Source: Proteles cristata cristata
Lineage: Eukaryota; Chordata; Mammalia; Carnivora; Hyaenidae
NCBI GenBank assembly: GCA_017311185.1
Contig: JAESUZ010002392.1
Span: 868,001-932,000, forward strand
Reading direction: 5' to 3'
Length of the DNA: 64,000 nucleotides
The notes beneath the pieces are model-generated. The model saw only the letters and a program-made list of their open reading frames with translations. It did not search any database and was not told the origin of the DNA. A program made the position numbers and the translations under genes. Positions 1 through 11,140 of the stretch are shown here, piece by piece (position 1 is the first letter of the stretch; every line of letters begins with the position of its first letter).

Positions 1-3000
1 TTGATATGGTGTTTTGTTGTTTTGTTTCTATTTTTGGTCATTTTTGTCAGAAAATGGAGAAGCATCATCTTATAGCCATTGCTCATCAACAGTAAAAGTC
101 CCAATTTTTAGGGCTACCATGTGTGGAATGCTGGCTCCATGTGACCCTGGCTCTTTGCTCTGTACATTTGTAAGAAAATCCAACATAATGGGGATAATGG
201 CAGCAGTCTTGGGCATAATGGCAGTAGCATATTTGGTGTTTACAGCAAAGAGAAAGTCAGGGTTTGTTTGTTCAGTGTTTGCTTTATTGCCCTGGAAATT
301 GAAATGCTTGGTTAGCATCAGAATCCATCTTACAGATGTAGCCATAATTCAGTCTCCTCTCCTCTTTTCCTTATACCCCACTCTCTTCCTGGGTGAGTGA
401 GTCTTATTAACTATAACATGAAAGGCATAGGGACAATTGGCCATATGTATTTGTATCCATTTGGCAGTGGCTTAGACATCATTGTACTCAGTAAAAAGAA
501 TGAAGGATTTGGAGAGAGAAAGATCTGGGTTCACATCTCAACCATTTATCTTGTAGAGTCAGTGTGAGGATTATGTATCATTAAGGTCAGACTAAAACAT
601 TGATTTAGCTGATATTGTTATTTGTTAGTAAAAAGAATCCTATCAAACATTCAGGAGCATGGCATAATGTATCTGTAATCTAAGTACATGTAGCAGGACT
701 TGAATGTATGGGCTTTTAAACAAACTACTTGAATGCCATGTTGACAAAACCTATGATTCCTAGTACTTGTTTTAGTTACTAGACTATTTTGCTACTTGTG
801 ACTTGCACAGAAAGTCCTTGGAGAAGGAGGGTGAATGGAGATTATGAAGGGCCAGTGCCAGAATAACTTCTCACTGTCTCACAACATCATGTAGTTTCCT
901 TTTTGCCTAAAACAACAGATTACTCAACAAAGTTATTTTGAAAACTCAATTGATAGCTGCCCTCTCCCTCATTTGACAATGTTGAACATTTTCTTGCTCT
1001 TACTTTACCAACAACTGTTAGGTTCATCAACAAATGCAGACTGGCCTGAATGCACGATGTCACCCTGGTGAGTTTATTTAATGTGAATATAGATCCATTT
1101 ACAAGTACCTTTTATCTAAATCTATGTTTCATATCAATATGGTCTTCTAAAAGATCACAATTTGAGACATATTTTTGATACCTTTCTTACATTTATCTGA
1201 CATGCTAAAGAGACAGCCCGGTGCTGCAATAGAAAAACATTTTGTCACTTTCCGTTGGTGGTTTCTTTTCCCTACTCTGTGATGCTTCAATTTTAAGCCT
1301 TATTTTATAAGCTCTGTTTGGACACTACGTTAACCCTCAGGCCACAGAGTATTGGCAAATAGTTAATTTTGTCTTTCCCATTGGCATAGCTGCCGTTCAC
1401 AGCAGCCTTCCCTCCCTCTTTTTTGTTTGAATTGGCTGCAGTGTTTCTTGCTTAAGGGATTTACCAGAATGTGGCCATACCTGGGACTGAGCTAAACTCA
1501 GGATAAAGAACTGGAATGGGAAGGCTATAAACTGACCACTGGATGGGTAACATCATTCTTTCAACTATTCAGGAAAACACATGCACACCATGAGCCCTGA
1601 TGTTCAGAGGTGGAAAATGAACTGAACATATGGTAAAGTTAAAAATTAATATTAATAAATGGAAAAGCTATTTCCCTAACAGACATTTCATTTTAAGATT
1701 GTCCTCTACTGGAATGATTTATTTGCCTCTATAATCTACTTGAAATGGGCAACAGGCCGAAAATGGTAAAGAATCTTCAAAGTAGAAGCGAGAAAGTACT
1801 GACTATTGTATTTAAGAAGTATATAGATTCAGATTCTTGTTTGAAGGATATTTACACAGTTTGCTAAAGAAAACTTGATTTCTCCTTCTTCTAGGTCTCA
1901 GATTAAATAACATAATAAAATGCTTACTAATTTAAACCTTTGTTATAACTTGTGGCTTTATTTGCATATTTATCAGTCAAAATGAACTTGTGATGGAAAG
2001 GGAAACACACCTGGCTTGTGGAAAAACAAGGTAAACCAAGGCAATTCTGCAAGCATCTAAGAGAGTCATGAGACTGTGTCCAATGAAGCACTTGTAAACT
2101 TAACAATAAATACTATAACTAGACCAATGTAGACTCTTTTCTATATCTGAATGATGTCACATAATGGCATGAATCTAAAAACAGTGATGGAATTGTTGAT
2201 TCAGTGGTTGTTAAGTTATAGAATTTCAGCTTTTAGTCGATCCATCAAAAGTATCCCTCTATCCCCTACTCTCCACCTGTCTCATTTTACATCGTTATAA
2301 ACAAAGATTTCAAACAAGGCTGATAATTGCCCTTTAGTAACTTACTTTTTCTTGTCCTAGGGTTTTCTGTTTGATAGTCTATTGGCTAGTAACCAAAACT
2401 GATCTAGTGCTATGGCAATAAAACTGCAAAAGCAGGCAGGTTCTGATCACGATTTATTAAAGATAGTCATGTAAATGTAATGTTGGCAGTAGATGCTAGC
2501 TACCCACTTCGGCTATCACTAATTAATTTAAATAACAAACATGTCTTTTTGTGCCTTTTGAGCTAGGCCAGCAATACATAAAGTATGGTCCAGGGAACAC
2601 TAAGACTCCCCAAAAGGTTTTTAGGGGATCTGCAGTGTCAAAACCATCTTCATAATAATACTAAGAATGATGTTCATATTTTGCTGTCTCACAACTGTGC
2701 AGCAGAGTTTCCCAGAGAGTGCCTAAAATTTAATGGCATCATCTATCTGATGGCTAATAATAGGTGTGCTTGTGGATTCTTGTGTTTAAAACTTCTATTT
2801 TAATTTTGGGTACAGCAAATAATTATGGATAACTATAATCCACATAAGCTAAATCCCTGCAGAGTTCTTCAATAATTTAAAACATGTACAGGGGTTCTGA
2901 AATCAAATACTGAGAAAATTTGTGTGTTAAGCAACATAATGGTAAAAAATGGATAAGATGTAGATATTACCTAGGCTGCTTCTTAGTTTTTTTTTCTATT

Positions 3001-3010
3001 TAGTAGCTGA
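1..3010. other. Unassigned AT-rich non-coding sequence
   Basis: I see no recognisable gene, RNA or young repeat here. Short frames occur on both strands but none has domain-like content. The one open frame worth noting is listed separately. Very old diverged repeats may be present but are not identifiable by eye. Confidence 0.5.
70..345 (-). other. Unassigned 91-codon open frame, coding status doubtful
   Basis: This minus-strand frame starts at an ATG and runs 91 codons to TAA. It has mixed, non-repetitive composition, unlike most chance frames in this window. I do not recognise the protein. No signal peptide, membrane segment or catalytic motif is evident. No poly-A tail or clear target duplication marks it as a retrocopy, and no neighbouring exon is visible. 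The overlapping plus-strand frame at 14-400 is similarly long, which suggests chance absence of stops. It could be a fragment of a decayed pseudogene or simple coincidence. Confidence 0.12.
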
Positions 3011-3025
3011 GACAGGAAGAAATTC

Positions 3026-3221
3026 TTTTTTTTTAAAGTTTATTTATTTTGAGATATTGGGAGGGGTGGAGAGCATGCATGCATACATAAGCGGGAGAGA
3101 GGCAGAGAGTGAGGGAGAGAGAATCCAGTGCAGAGCCCAACACGGGGCTCAATCCTGTGAACACTGAAATCATGACCTGAGCCAAAACCAAGAATCAGAT
3201 TCTGAGCCACCCAGGTGCCTC
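3026..3221 (-). mobile_element. CAN SINE (SINEC-type), minus strand
   Basis: A T-rich stretch at the left is the reversed poly-A tail. It is followed by a GA-rich tract, GATCATGACCTGAGCC-like body sequence (here diverged) and the reversed head GAGCCACCCAGGTGCCTC. It lies directly next to a second SINE, and related flanks at 3011-3025 and 3223-3240 suggest its own target duplication (GACAGGAAGAAATTC versus GACATGAAGACATTTTC). Confidence 0.9.
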
Positions 3222-3237
3222 AAGACATGAAGACATT

Positions 3238-3507
3238 TTCTTTCTTTCTTTTTTTCTTTCTCTCTTTTTGAGTGAGAGAGAGAGAATGCATGAGTGAGTA
3301 AGGGGGTAGAGATGGGGAGAGAGAGAATCCCCTGAGGGGCAGAGAGTGAGAGAAAGAAGAGAGAGAATCCCACAAAGGCTCCGCACTGTCAGCACAGAGC
3401 CTGAAGCGGGGCCTGAGCTCACCGGAACTGGGGCTCAAATTCACGAACTGAGATCATGAACTAAACCAAAGTTAGGTGCTTAAATGACTCAGCTTCCCCG
3501 GTGCCCC
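3238..3507 (-). mobile_element. CAN SINE (SINEC-type), minus strand, longer copy
   Basis: A pyrimidine-rich reversed tail is followed by an extended GA tract (3275-3370), then CACTGTCAGCACAGAGCCTG, GAGATCATGAAC and the reversed head GGTGCCCC. The right flank AGGGAGAAATTC (3509-3520) resembles the sequence left of the neighbouring SINE. The GA tract looks internally expanded, so the copy is longer than the usual length of about 200-230 bp. Confidence 0.88.
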
Positions 3508-3834
3508 AGGGAGAAATTCATAAGTCTGTTATTTCCAGTGATCTGTTTAGCCCATTCTTCATCATTCAGGTTTGACAGCTGTCAAAGATAGAGCTAAATT
3601 TTATCTGCACTCAATGCTTTAGAATCAACAGTTCTGTGTAAATAAAAGTGCTGACCCTGGGATGCCTAATGCCGAATTCGTCATATCTCTCGAGTTGTAT
3701 GAGGAGGAAGTGTCCACATTAGCATTTATGAGAATGTGTTACTTGACGGTGTTGACAATTGGCTGGGTGGAGATAGAGATATAAATACTCTCTAACTCCT
3801 GTGGCATGTACTCTGATAGAAAACCAGCAGAGCA

Positions 3835-4034
3835 GGGCACCTGGGTGGTTCAGTTGGGTTAGTGTCTGACTCCTGATTTGTGCTCAGGTCATGATCTCCC
3901 AGTTCATGAGTTTGAGCCCTGCCCTGAGTGAGGCTCAGCACTGACAGCACAGAGCCTTCTTAGGGTGCTCTCTCTCTCTGCCTTTCCTCTCTCTGTCTCT
4001 CTTCCTCTCTCACAATAAATAAATAAACTTAAAA
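3835..4034 (+). mobile_element. CAN SINE (SINEC-type), plus strand
   Basis: The head GGGCACCTGGGTGGTTCAGT is followed by CAGGTCATGATCTC, a CT-rich tract and an AATAAATAAA tail. Flanks AAACCAGCAGAG (3821-3832) and AAACCAACAGAG (4036-4047) form a near-perfect target duplication. Confidence 0.93.
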
Positions 4035-4229
4035 GAAAACCAACAGAGGAATCAAGGAAATGTATAGATTACCATGGCTGTGAAATTTAAAAACTGATGA
4101 TTTCAGAAGATATGACATAAACATACAGTCCTAAGAAAGAAGTTGTTGTTTTTTTCTTTAATTGATAAGCATTAGGTCTTAAAATATATTTTGTAAAGAA
4201 ACTTAGATCTTTCAGTTAAGACCTCAGTT

Positions 4230-4640
4230 ATATTTTGCTTTCAACAAGCATTTATCTGACATCTACTGTATATAGTTGGCATTTCAAATGCACAGATAAA
4301 TATTGTATGGTGCCTCAGAGGGCACATAATTTATAATCCCAAATGAGAAGTGATCTAGAAACAGAGGTGAAAGTCTTTTATTCTGCCCAGCATTGCTTAA
4401 GAAGACATCACAGAGAATGTGCAATAAGTGTGGAAGATGAGAATAGTATTTCAGGTGTAGGAAATATCATGCACGGAGACATAAACATATTAGAATTCTT
4501 GGTATGCATAGGGACCAACAGTCTATTTAATTCGGTTATGTGGGTAGTGGCAGGAAATTGGTTAGAAACTTAGGTTGGGGTCATCTTATGAAGAGATTTT
4601 TTAGGCCATTTTAAGTAAGTTTGAATTTGATTTGATCATC
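4230..4640 (-). mobile_element. L2 LINE 3' fragment, minus strand
   Basis: Diverged sequence matches the reversed L2 3' end. It begins with CAACAAGCATTTATCTGACATCTACTGT, passes through TTTCAGGTGTAGG-like sequence, and ends near AGGCCATTTTAAGTAAGTTTGAATTT. The last part corresponds to the L2 stretch that commonly reads GGCCATG..AGGAGTTTGGATTTTAT. A later L2 piece at 5342 may be the continuation. Confidence 0.55.
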
Positions 4641-5335
4641 CACAAGAATTGCACACCCAGAGGTCTGCATGCCAGGCAAATAAAGTGATAGTAAGGTAGG
4701 ATATAAGCCCCATTCCTTTGTTGCTTCATTTTCTAATTTTGAAATACGCAGGGTTTGTTTTTCTTTTTTTGTCTTTATTACAGTGATGTGTTGGAGCTGG
4801 TATGAAAGGCAATGGTTGATTCTTGACCTTGAGTTCAGTGGTTTTATGTTGGGGACTCCAAATCTAGCACAGTGGAAGTACTGATACCATGGAAATAGCC
4901 AAATGTGATGAATCAGAATATTTTCTTTTCTTTCTTTTTTTTTTTTGGGGGGGGTGTTTTTTGCTGTATTTGTTGTTGTTATTGTTGCTTTTTACCAGCA
5001 CACCACTGTTTTCCACTTGATGTATGTGGAGAGGAGTATGTCTCCACTTTTCTAAAATTAAACCAGCAGCCCAGTACGTGGTAAGTGACAAGTGCAAATT
5101 TGAGAAGATCATGTGGACTATGACGAACAACAGTGTGAGTGCCCCACCTGAAAGAGAATAGCAACCTGTCCATTCTAGTGTAGGTACAGAAAAGGGCCCA
5201 GTACTTTCAGACATCTCAACTTAACAAGACAGAAATGTACATGTATTAAGGTAAACTCTCTTGATTTTTCAATATTAGAAACTAATTAAATAACAGTAGT
5301 AATAATTACCCATCAGCTAAGTTTTAATCTGTCTT
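4641..5335. other. Unassigned sequence with a T-run and G8 run
   Basis: I see no gene here. A pyrimidine stretch at 4921-4946 passes straight into eight G residues (4947-4954) and then T- and TTG-rich sequence. The minus-strand frame at 4864-5214 crosses this low-complexity patch (Lys/Asn-rich) and is not convincing as protein. Confidence 0.45.
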
Positions 5336-5341
5336 TGCTGG

Positions 5342-5410
5342 AGGTATAGGGGAATCATTGAAGGTTCTTACGCAGAGTGACATGATGCATTTTCATTTCA
5401 GAAAAAACAA
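5342..5410 (-). mobile_element. L2 LINE fragment, minus strand, interrupted by a SINE
   Basis: GGAATCATTGAAGGTTCTTA followed by GCAGAGTGACATGATGCATTTTCATTT matches reversed L2 (typically CCATTGAAGG...AGTGACATGATCTGATTT). The plus-strand SINE at 5416 is inserted just downstream. The sequence after the SINE (5670-5710, ending AAAGAACAGGGG) may continue it. Confidence 0.5.
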
Positions 5411-5415
5411 GTCGG

Positions 5416-5655
5416 AGAGCACCTGGGTGGCTCAGTTGGTTGAGCGTCCAGCTTTGGCTCAGGTCATGATCTCAGGGTTCGTGTGTTTGAGCTCCATGTC
5501 AGGCTCTGTGCTGACAGCTAGCTCAGAGCCTGGAGCCTGTCTTTGGATTCTGCATCTCCCTCTTTCTCTGACCCTCTCCTGCTCATGCTGTCTCTCCCTC
5601 TCTCTCTCTCAAAAATAAATAAAACACACAAAAAAAAAGAAAAAAGGAAAAAGGA
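5416..5655 (+). mobile_element. CAN SINE (SINEC-type), plus strand
   Basis: The head GAGCACCTGGGTGGCTCAGT, CAGGTCATGATCTCAGGGTTC, a CT tract and an A-rich tail with AAAAAGG units are all present. AAAAAACAAGTCGGAG (5401-5416) and AAAAAACACGTCTGGAG (5655-5671) form the target duplication. Confidence 0.93.
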
Positions 5656-5755
5656 AAAAAACACGTCTGGAGGATATGTGGAAGACAGATTGAAAAGAAC
5701 AGGGGCTAACAACTTTCACTGGGCACTTCAGTCATGGGGATGTTGAAGACAGATT

Positions 5756-6645
5756 CTATGGCACCAGGGAGAGCCATCTTGAGGGCAATGTCAAGGATTC
5801 CAATGTAAACCAGTTACATTGCTCTTTTCCAGCAATGACCCGTACATTTCATCCTGACAAGCTTTTACCATAGGCACACTGAGATTTAGTCAGCACAGTG
5901 ATTGAGGACCAGCATTCTGCAGGAAAATTCTCAAAGCAGACACCCAAAATGGTGTTGGGTCAGTAGATTTATCTTCATAAAGGACAGCATTGATACTGAT
6001 CCCATTACTCGGGGACCTGTGGAAATAGCAGAGCAGATGCTAGTTTGAAAGATGTTACCTAGATCAAGTTCATTGACATATTTGTTTTTCAGATTTAAAC
6101 CCGGATATTGGCAGATGAGTTTATCTGTGCCACATACCTGATGACTATTTCAACAGAATGAAAGATTTAAAACAAAAGTGCTTTTGAGTGCTCTGCAAAG
6201 TCAATGCAAATGGGCGGCCTTTGGCAAGGATGTCCTCAGAAAGATGCCCAAATTCCCCCTCATTTCTTCCTTCCTTACTGGTTTGGGTAAATAAAATATT
6301 TATGATTTAGTAATAAAAACCTGCCAAATACTAAGCTCTTTCATATGTCCACAAGGTGTGGGAATCTTCAGAAGGACTGAAAATACCAAGACTTAGTCCA
6401 AAGCCCTTAAATGGGATTGTGCCATTCTTGAGTTCCCTCCTGATGTTTTCAGTTTCCAAGAAGCCTTATTTGATTGAAACAGCACAGTTAAGGACATATG
6501 CAGTGTTTTGTTGAGTTTTTTTGGAAAATATCTAGACTATGTCCTTGCAAAGAAAATATCCATATTAAAAATTATTTGATGTTTTGTTTTCAGATTTATA
6601 ATGACTGAATTCTGTTGACTACATGGTCAATCTGTTAGTCATATT
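5756..6645. other. Unassigned non-coding sequence
   Basis: No gene, young repeat or RNA is recognised between the SINE at 5416 and the next SINE. Composition is ordinary AT-rich sequence. Confidence 0.45.
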
Positions 6646-6653
6646 CGGGTTTT

Positions 6654-6864
6654 TTTTTTTTACATTTATTTATTTTTGAGAGACAGAGAGAGACAGAGCA
6701 TGAGCAGGGGAGGGGCAGAGAGAGAAGGAGACACAGAATCTGAAGCAGGCTCCAGGCTCTGAGCTGTCAGCACAGAGCCTGACACGGGGCTTGAACCCAC
6801 AAACCGTGAGATCATGACCTGAGCCGAAGTCAGATGCTCAACTGGCTGAGCCACTCAGGTGCCC
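6654..6864 (-). mobile_element. CAN SINE (SINEC_Fc-like), minus strand
   Basis: A reversed poly-A (T run at 6650-6660) with TTTATTTATTTTTGAGAGA is followed by a GA tract, CAGGCTCCAGGCTCTGAGCT, CGTGAGATCATGACCTGAG and the reversed head CCACTCAGGTGCCCC. CGGGTTTT at 6646-6653 and again at 6865-6872 is the target duplication. Confidence 0.94.
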
Positions 6865-7099
6865 CGGGTTTTCAAAATTCTAAATGTACAGATATAATGG
6901 CAGCTACATTTACTACTGCTAGAAATCTTTGTCATTACTGTTGATTCTAGTCTTAACTCTTTCTCAGCTGAACACCAAGAGATTCACACCAACTGCAGAG
7001 CGCTTCATACTTCTTGGGACTCCAGCCCCACCCAGCCTTTCAGGCTCTCAAACACTTATTTCCATGCCTTAGGTTTTTTTTCTTTTTTCTTTTTTTTTT

Positions 7100-7240
7100 T
7101 TTTTGCTATGTAAACTGGGACAATAGAGTTGCTGCCTGATGCTGCTGTTGTGAAAATTAGTTGAAAGAATGAACATAAAATGGTTGGCAGAGGGTCTGGA
7201 ACATAGAAAATTTTCAAAAATGTTGTTGATGTTAGTATCC
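7100..7240 (+). mobile_element. MIR SINE fragment, plus strand
   Basis: GTAAACTGGGACAATAG, GCTGTTGTGAAAATTAG and GGTCTGGAACATAGAAAATTTTCAAAAATGTT follow the order of the MIR core and 3' end (TGTAAAATGGGGATAAT...GTTGTGAGGATTAAATGA...GCCTGGCACATAGTA). A long T-run sits at its left edge. Confidence 0.55.
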
Positions 7241-7379
7241 ACTGAAAGCATCATACTTCTGATTGTACTTCTGTTATAGAGGATACACAGAGGAAAAGGT
7301 CTGGAAGAGTCCTGGTCTCCCATGCCTTCTCCATACCCAATCCCTGTATAGTCTGAATAAGTTACCCTCCTAGCACATT

Positions 7380-7760
7380 AGTGTGTTCTCCAACCAGGAG
7401 GGTTCAGAGTCTTGATGTTCAGAGTCTTTATTACATATGCAAACCTGATTAAATCACTGGCCATATGAATAAACTCAGTCTCCAGCCATCACCTCCTTGG
7501 AGATCAAAGATTGGTGAGGCTCAAAGTTCCAACCCTCTAATTATATGGTTGGTCTCTCTGGTGACTAGTCCCCATTTTGAAGCTATTTATGGGCCCACTA
7601 TGTGTCACCTCATTAATATAACAAAGATGATTCTATCATTCTGGGAATTCCAAGAGGTTTTGAAGCTCTGTGCCAGGAACCAGGGACAAACACTAGGTAT
7701 ATTCTTTATTATAAAGAGAGAACATCTAAATTTTACTATTCATTGTACTTTCAACCTAAA
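7380..7760. mobile_element. Ancient interspersed repeat, family not named
   Basis: CTCCAGCCATCACCTCCTTGG, AAAGTTCCAACCCTCTAATTAT, CTCTGGTGACTAGTCCC and GCCAGGAACCAGGGACAAA resemble, from memory, a common old mammalian LTR-like repeat. I cannot assign the family or orientation with confidence. The frame at 7465-7830 runs through it and has no protein-like features. Confidence 0.35.
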
Positions 7761-9954
7761 TAAACATACTGAATCGATCTCCCACTATGGAGCCCAAGCG
7801 ATACTTTGTTTGTCTTCTAACTTTACGTGAGTTCTCAGTCCCAAAATATATATCATGATCTGCCTCCTGTACTCAAGATTGTTTAGCTCAGTTTTCCAGG
7901 AGACTAGCCATCAGTCCTGAAATTCTTGTTCACTGATAATTCTGTTAGAACTATTAGATTCTCTTGGGAATAGGACACATGGCTGACTGTTTAGATAGCT
8001 CATGGTTCTTCAGACACATGTAGGTTAGGATCCTTTTGGCAGACCTTGTTATGTAGGCAGGATTTCTATTTGTAGCAGATCACTTCAATTCTCCAATGTC
8101 AAACTATCTTACAGAGCTTCTAAGTAAGACACTGTTGTTTAGAGGTGCAGATAAGCCTCTAGGCTACTAGTCATTTCAAGATACATACCAGGAAAAATGG
8201 ACTCAAATCTTAGGGACTTAGGTGGACTGCTATATACCAATATGTCCATCCAGTTATACTATTACAGGATAACAGATATTCTTTGGTCACTTTTCAAAAT
8301 GTATGTTGTCTTCTTTCTCCCATGGGGCTAGAAAAAAAAAATCCATTTGCAATTTCTAATATGTACAAATTTCCCTAGTCCTAGGAAAACTGGCCACCTT
8401 TTTAGAAAAACAGTACCCGAAAGACATTTTGATTTCTTTGGAATTTGGGATCTAGTTGCAAGTTCTTTTATTCATTTGCACCAATTCATATTTAGTGACA
8501 TGTGTGAATTTTCCAAGTATATCAGCTGCCATTTGCTAAATAAATGGTATTCTCTAACTCCAGAAAAATCAGTAGCCTCATATGTTTGAGCACTTAACTT
8601 CAGAAGTGTTTTGTTTACTTTGACCTTCCATAGGATCAGGCTGACATATGGATGCCTAATCAAGTACTGAAAATAAGCATAAATAACAGAGACTTTACAT
8701 GTGTAATATTCATAAACTTCCAGTTTGTTTTTCAAGTTTCTTACACTAAAACATCTAATATAGGTCATTTAGTACATACTTTAAATTTTAACACCTCAGC
8801 TTTGGTTTTTGAAATGATTTTGGGAAATCATACAAAAGGCATTATGCAACTCCGGGGTGATGTAAGCAGATGTTTTATATATTTGCATAATTCTATCATA
8901 TATTTGTGTAACTCTAGAGTTAAGTGGGATCACCCTGTGAAATTTCAGAAACATTTGTGCAATTCTTTTCTTTCTTTCTGTTTTTTCTTCTTGCTTCTTA
9001 AAAGTCAAGAAATTTAAGTGTTTAAAAAAACTGTATTTTCAACACTGAGGTCATAGTTGTATAACAACAAACACAAATGGAGACATAAAGTATATTCGGA
9101 ATGAGCACTTAAGAAATTTCCTGGAGTGGCTAAGTCATAGAACTATACAGTCTCTGGATTGGAAGAGTCTCCAGAGCCTTTCACTAAATACAGAAACTTC
9201 TTCTATAGCTAGATCAAACCAACCTTATCAGAGACAAAACTTCTATTTGTCTCTGATAAGAAGGATGGCAACTAAACACATTGGAATATATTTTTAAATC
9301 TCATTTAGAGTAGAAGTGTATTATTAATATTAGTTTTGCCTAGCTGATAAGCCCTTTACTCATAGGCTAGAATATTTTCATTAATATATATTTTTAAATA
9401 ACTAATTTTGTTTGGAGAAAGGGTGCTTATCCTATTTGTTTTTGTTTTTATTTTTGTTTTTGCATTTAAGTTGGCTGCCCTTATCAAATATGGCTCTGAT
9501 GAGTTTTGAAACTAAGGTTTTAAAGAAAAATGGTACCTGTAATCACTCACTATTTCTTCCTATGTAGAGAGAATCACATTTGCACAAAATTTTGAAATAT
9601 GACATATTTAGGACATGACATAAATTCAGAATAAAGACAATAGATGAATTTAATGTTAACAATAAAATAGTACTTTTATCAAGACTATTATTTATATATA
9701 TATTTTTTAAAGAAATATACTATAAAAGTGTCATGTATGTAGGGCATATTTATCTAATAATAAAGCAAGAACATAGATATTTGAAAGCCTCTCTACAGTG
9801 ATCACAGTAATATGTATATAGAGAAAGAAAAGTATCTCCCCATCAGTGCAGTTTCACTCAGTTTCATTTTATATGGAGTTATTTTATCTTATTATGTGCT
9901 TAGCATGTTGTTAGGTGCTATAGAAATTAAAATACAACTCCAATGATAGGCACT
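7761..9954. other. Unassigned AT-rich sequence
   Basis: I see no gene here. Frames at 8347-8589, 8472-8768 and 8652-9017 overlap each other on both strands, as expected by chance. The distinctive feature is the hairpin at 9224-9260. AT-rich simple stretches occur around 9360-9720. Confidence 0.45.
9224..9260. repeat. Perfect 15-bp inverted repeat with 7-nt spacer
   Basis: CTTATCAGAGACAAA (9224-9238) and its exact reverse complement TTTGTCTCTGATAAG (9246-9260) are separated by ACTTCTA. As RNA or single-stranded DNA this would form a stable stem-loop. It is shorter than a typical microRNA precursor stem, and no larger enclosing stem is visible. It could be a replication-slippage palindrome or the remnant of a transposon terminus. 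Confidence 0.9.
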
Positions 9955-10140
9955 AGCAATTATTGACCATCTGCTATGAACCAATCCACTGCTAGGTGCA
10001 TCACAGAAATGTTTTATTTTTCCCACTTTAGGCAATTGAGAATCAGTGAGATTAAACCTCATGACCAGGGCAAACAGTTGTGACAGATAATGTTTCTAAC
10101 CCAGGCCTGTCAGATTGTTTAACACTCTTTGCATATTGTT
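9955..10140 (-). mobile_element. MIR SINE, minus strand
   Basis: GACCATCTGCTATGAACC, CACTGCTAGGTGCATCAC, a TTTCCCACTTTAGGCAATTGAGAA segment and CTAACCCAGGCCTGTCAGA follow the reversed MIR order (3' end, core, then the 5' tRNA-derived part). Confidence 0.6.
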
Positions 10141-10434
10141 ATATAAGACACTGTCCCTGTTCAAAAGAGGCTCAAAGTCCTGTTGGTAACATTGTAGTCA
10201 CACATGAAGCCGTCAGAATTGCATTCAGATCAGGTACAAATTTAAAAGGTATTGATGAACATGCTAGCTCATTGAAGAGTCCCTTACTTCAAGGAAGACT
10301 TTCTGTTTAACTTCCATTCATGTCTCAAATTCTCTTTTTAAATCAAATGCTCTTCATAAGTTACTTTTAATTAAAATTCTTTGTGTAAAATATTTGACAT
10401 TACAGAATGGCACAAGTCTGTTTTGTGGTTATCT

Positions 10435-10666
10435 TTTTAAAAATATTTATTTGTTTGTTTATTTATTGAGAGAGAAAGAGTGAGCAGGGGAGAAGGAGAG
10501 AGAAAGAGAGAGAGAGGGAGGGAGAGAGGGAAAGGGAGGGAGAGAATCTCGAGCAAACTCCATGCTCAGTGCAGAGCCTGACTACGGCTAGATCTCATAA
10601 CCCTGGATCATGACCTGAGCTGAATCAAGAGTCAGATACTCAACTGATAGAGCCACCTAGGTGCCC
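10435..10666 (-). mobile_element. CAN SINE, older subfamily, minus strand
   Basis: A TTTTTAAAAATATTTATTTG tail is followed by a long GA tract, GGATCATGACCTGAGCTGAA, GAGTCAGATACTCAACTGA and the reversed head GCCACCTAGGTGCCCC. Target duplication: CTGTTTTGTGGTTATCT (10418-10434) and CTGTTTTGTGGTTTCT (10667-10682). The body differs from the young felid copies at 40388 and 49849, so it belongs to an older source subfamily. Confidence 0.94.
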
Positions 10667-11091
10667 CTGTTTTGTGGTTTCTTATATCTTCTGATTTCAC
10701 TGCCATCTCAGTATGTTTATGGAACAACATGGAGTTTTTTATCTACCAGAACTAGTCAAAGCAACAGAATAATTGTATTTATCAAGGCAACAAGGAGTTT
10801 TGGGGTTGCAGGTTTTTCTTAGGGTGACATGGATAACTTGGAGGATGAGAGAGGAAATCATAGAAGTTACTTCTGGCCAGGAAGTCAAGTGGCAAAGTGA
10901 TGGTAAGAAGGAGAAAGTGAACAGGAAAGGAAGATAGGACAGACAAGCTTGCAAGTATGGATAAAGGAGGAATTTGCCTTAGCTAATATCCTGACTGGGA
11001 GCTGTGGACAAAGAGAGAAGTGTCTGATGAGGAAGGTTAGTAAACTCTACTGTGCTCAACACATCTGTATTAGCACTTTTCAGGACAGTAA

Positions 11092-11094
<3 letters not shown>

Positions 11095-11139
<45 letters not shown>
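11095..11139. repeat. (GT)n microsatellite
   Basis: About 22 uninterrupted GT units lie at the edge of the reversed MLT2 LTR. That end of MLT2 naturally carries a CT/TA-rich dinucleotide tract, which probably seeded the expansion. The Cys-Val and Thr-His repeat frames across it are not genes. Confidence 0.97.

Positions 11140-11140
<1 letters not shown>

Noticed and set aside
3170..3444. Three overlapping minus-strand frames
   Set aside because: They are translations of reversed SINE sequence with GA tracts (Ser/Leu and Lys/Glu runs).
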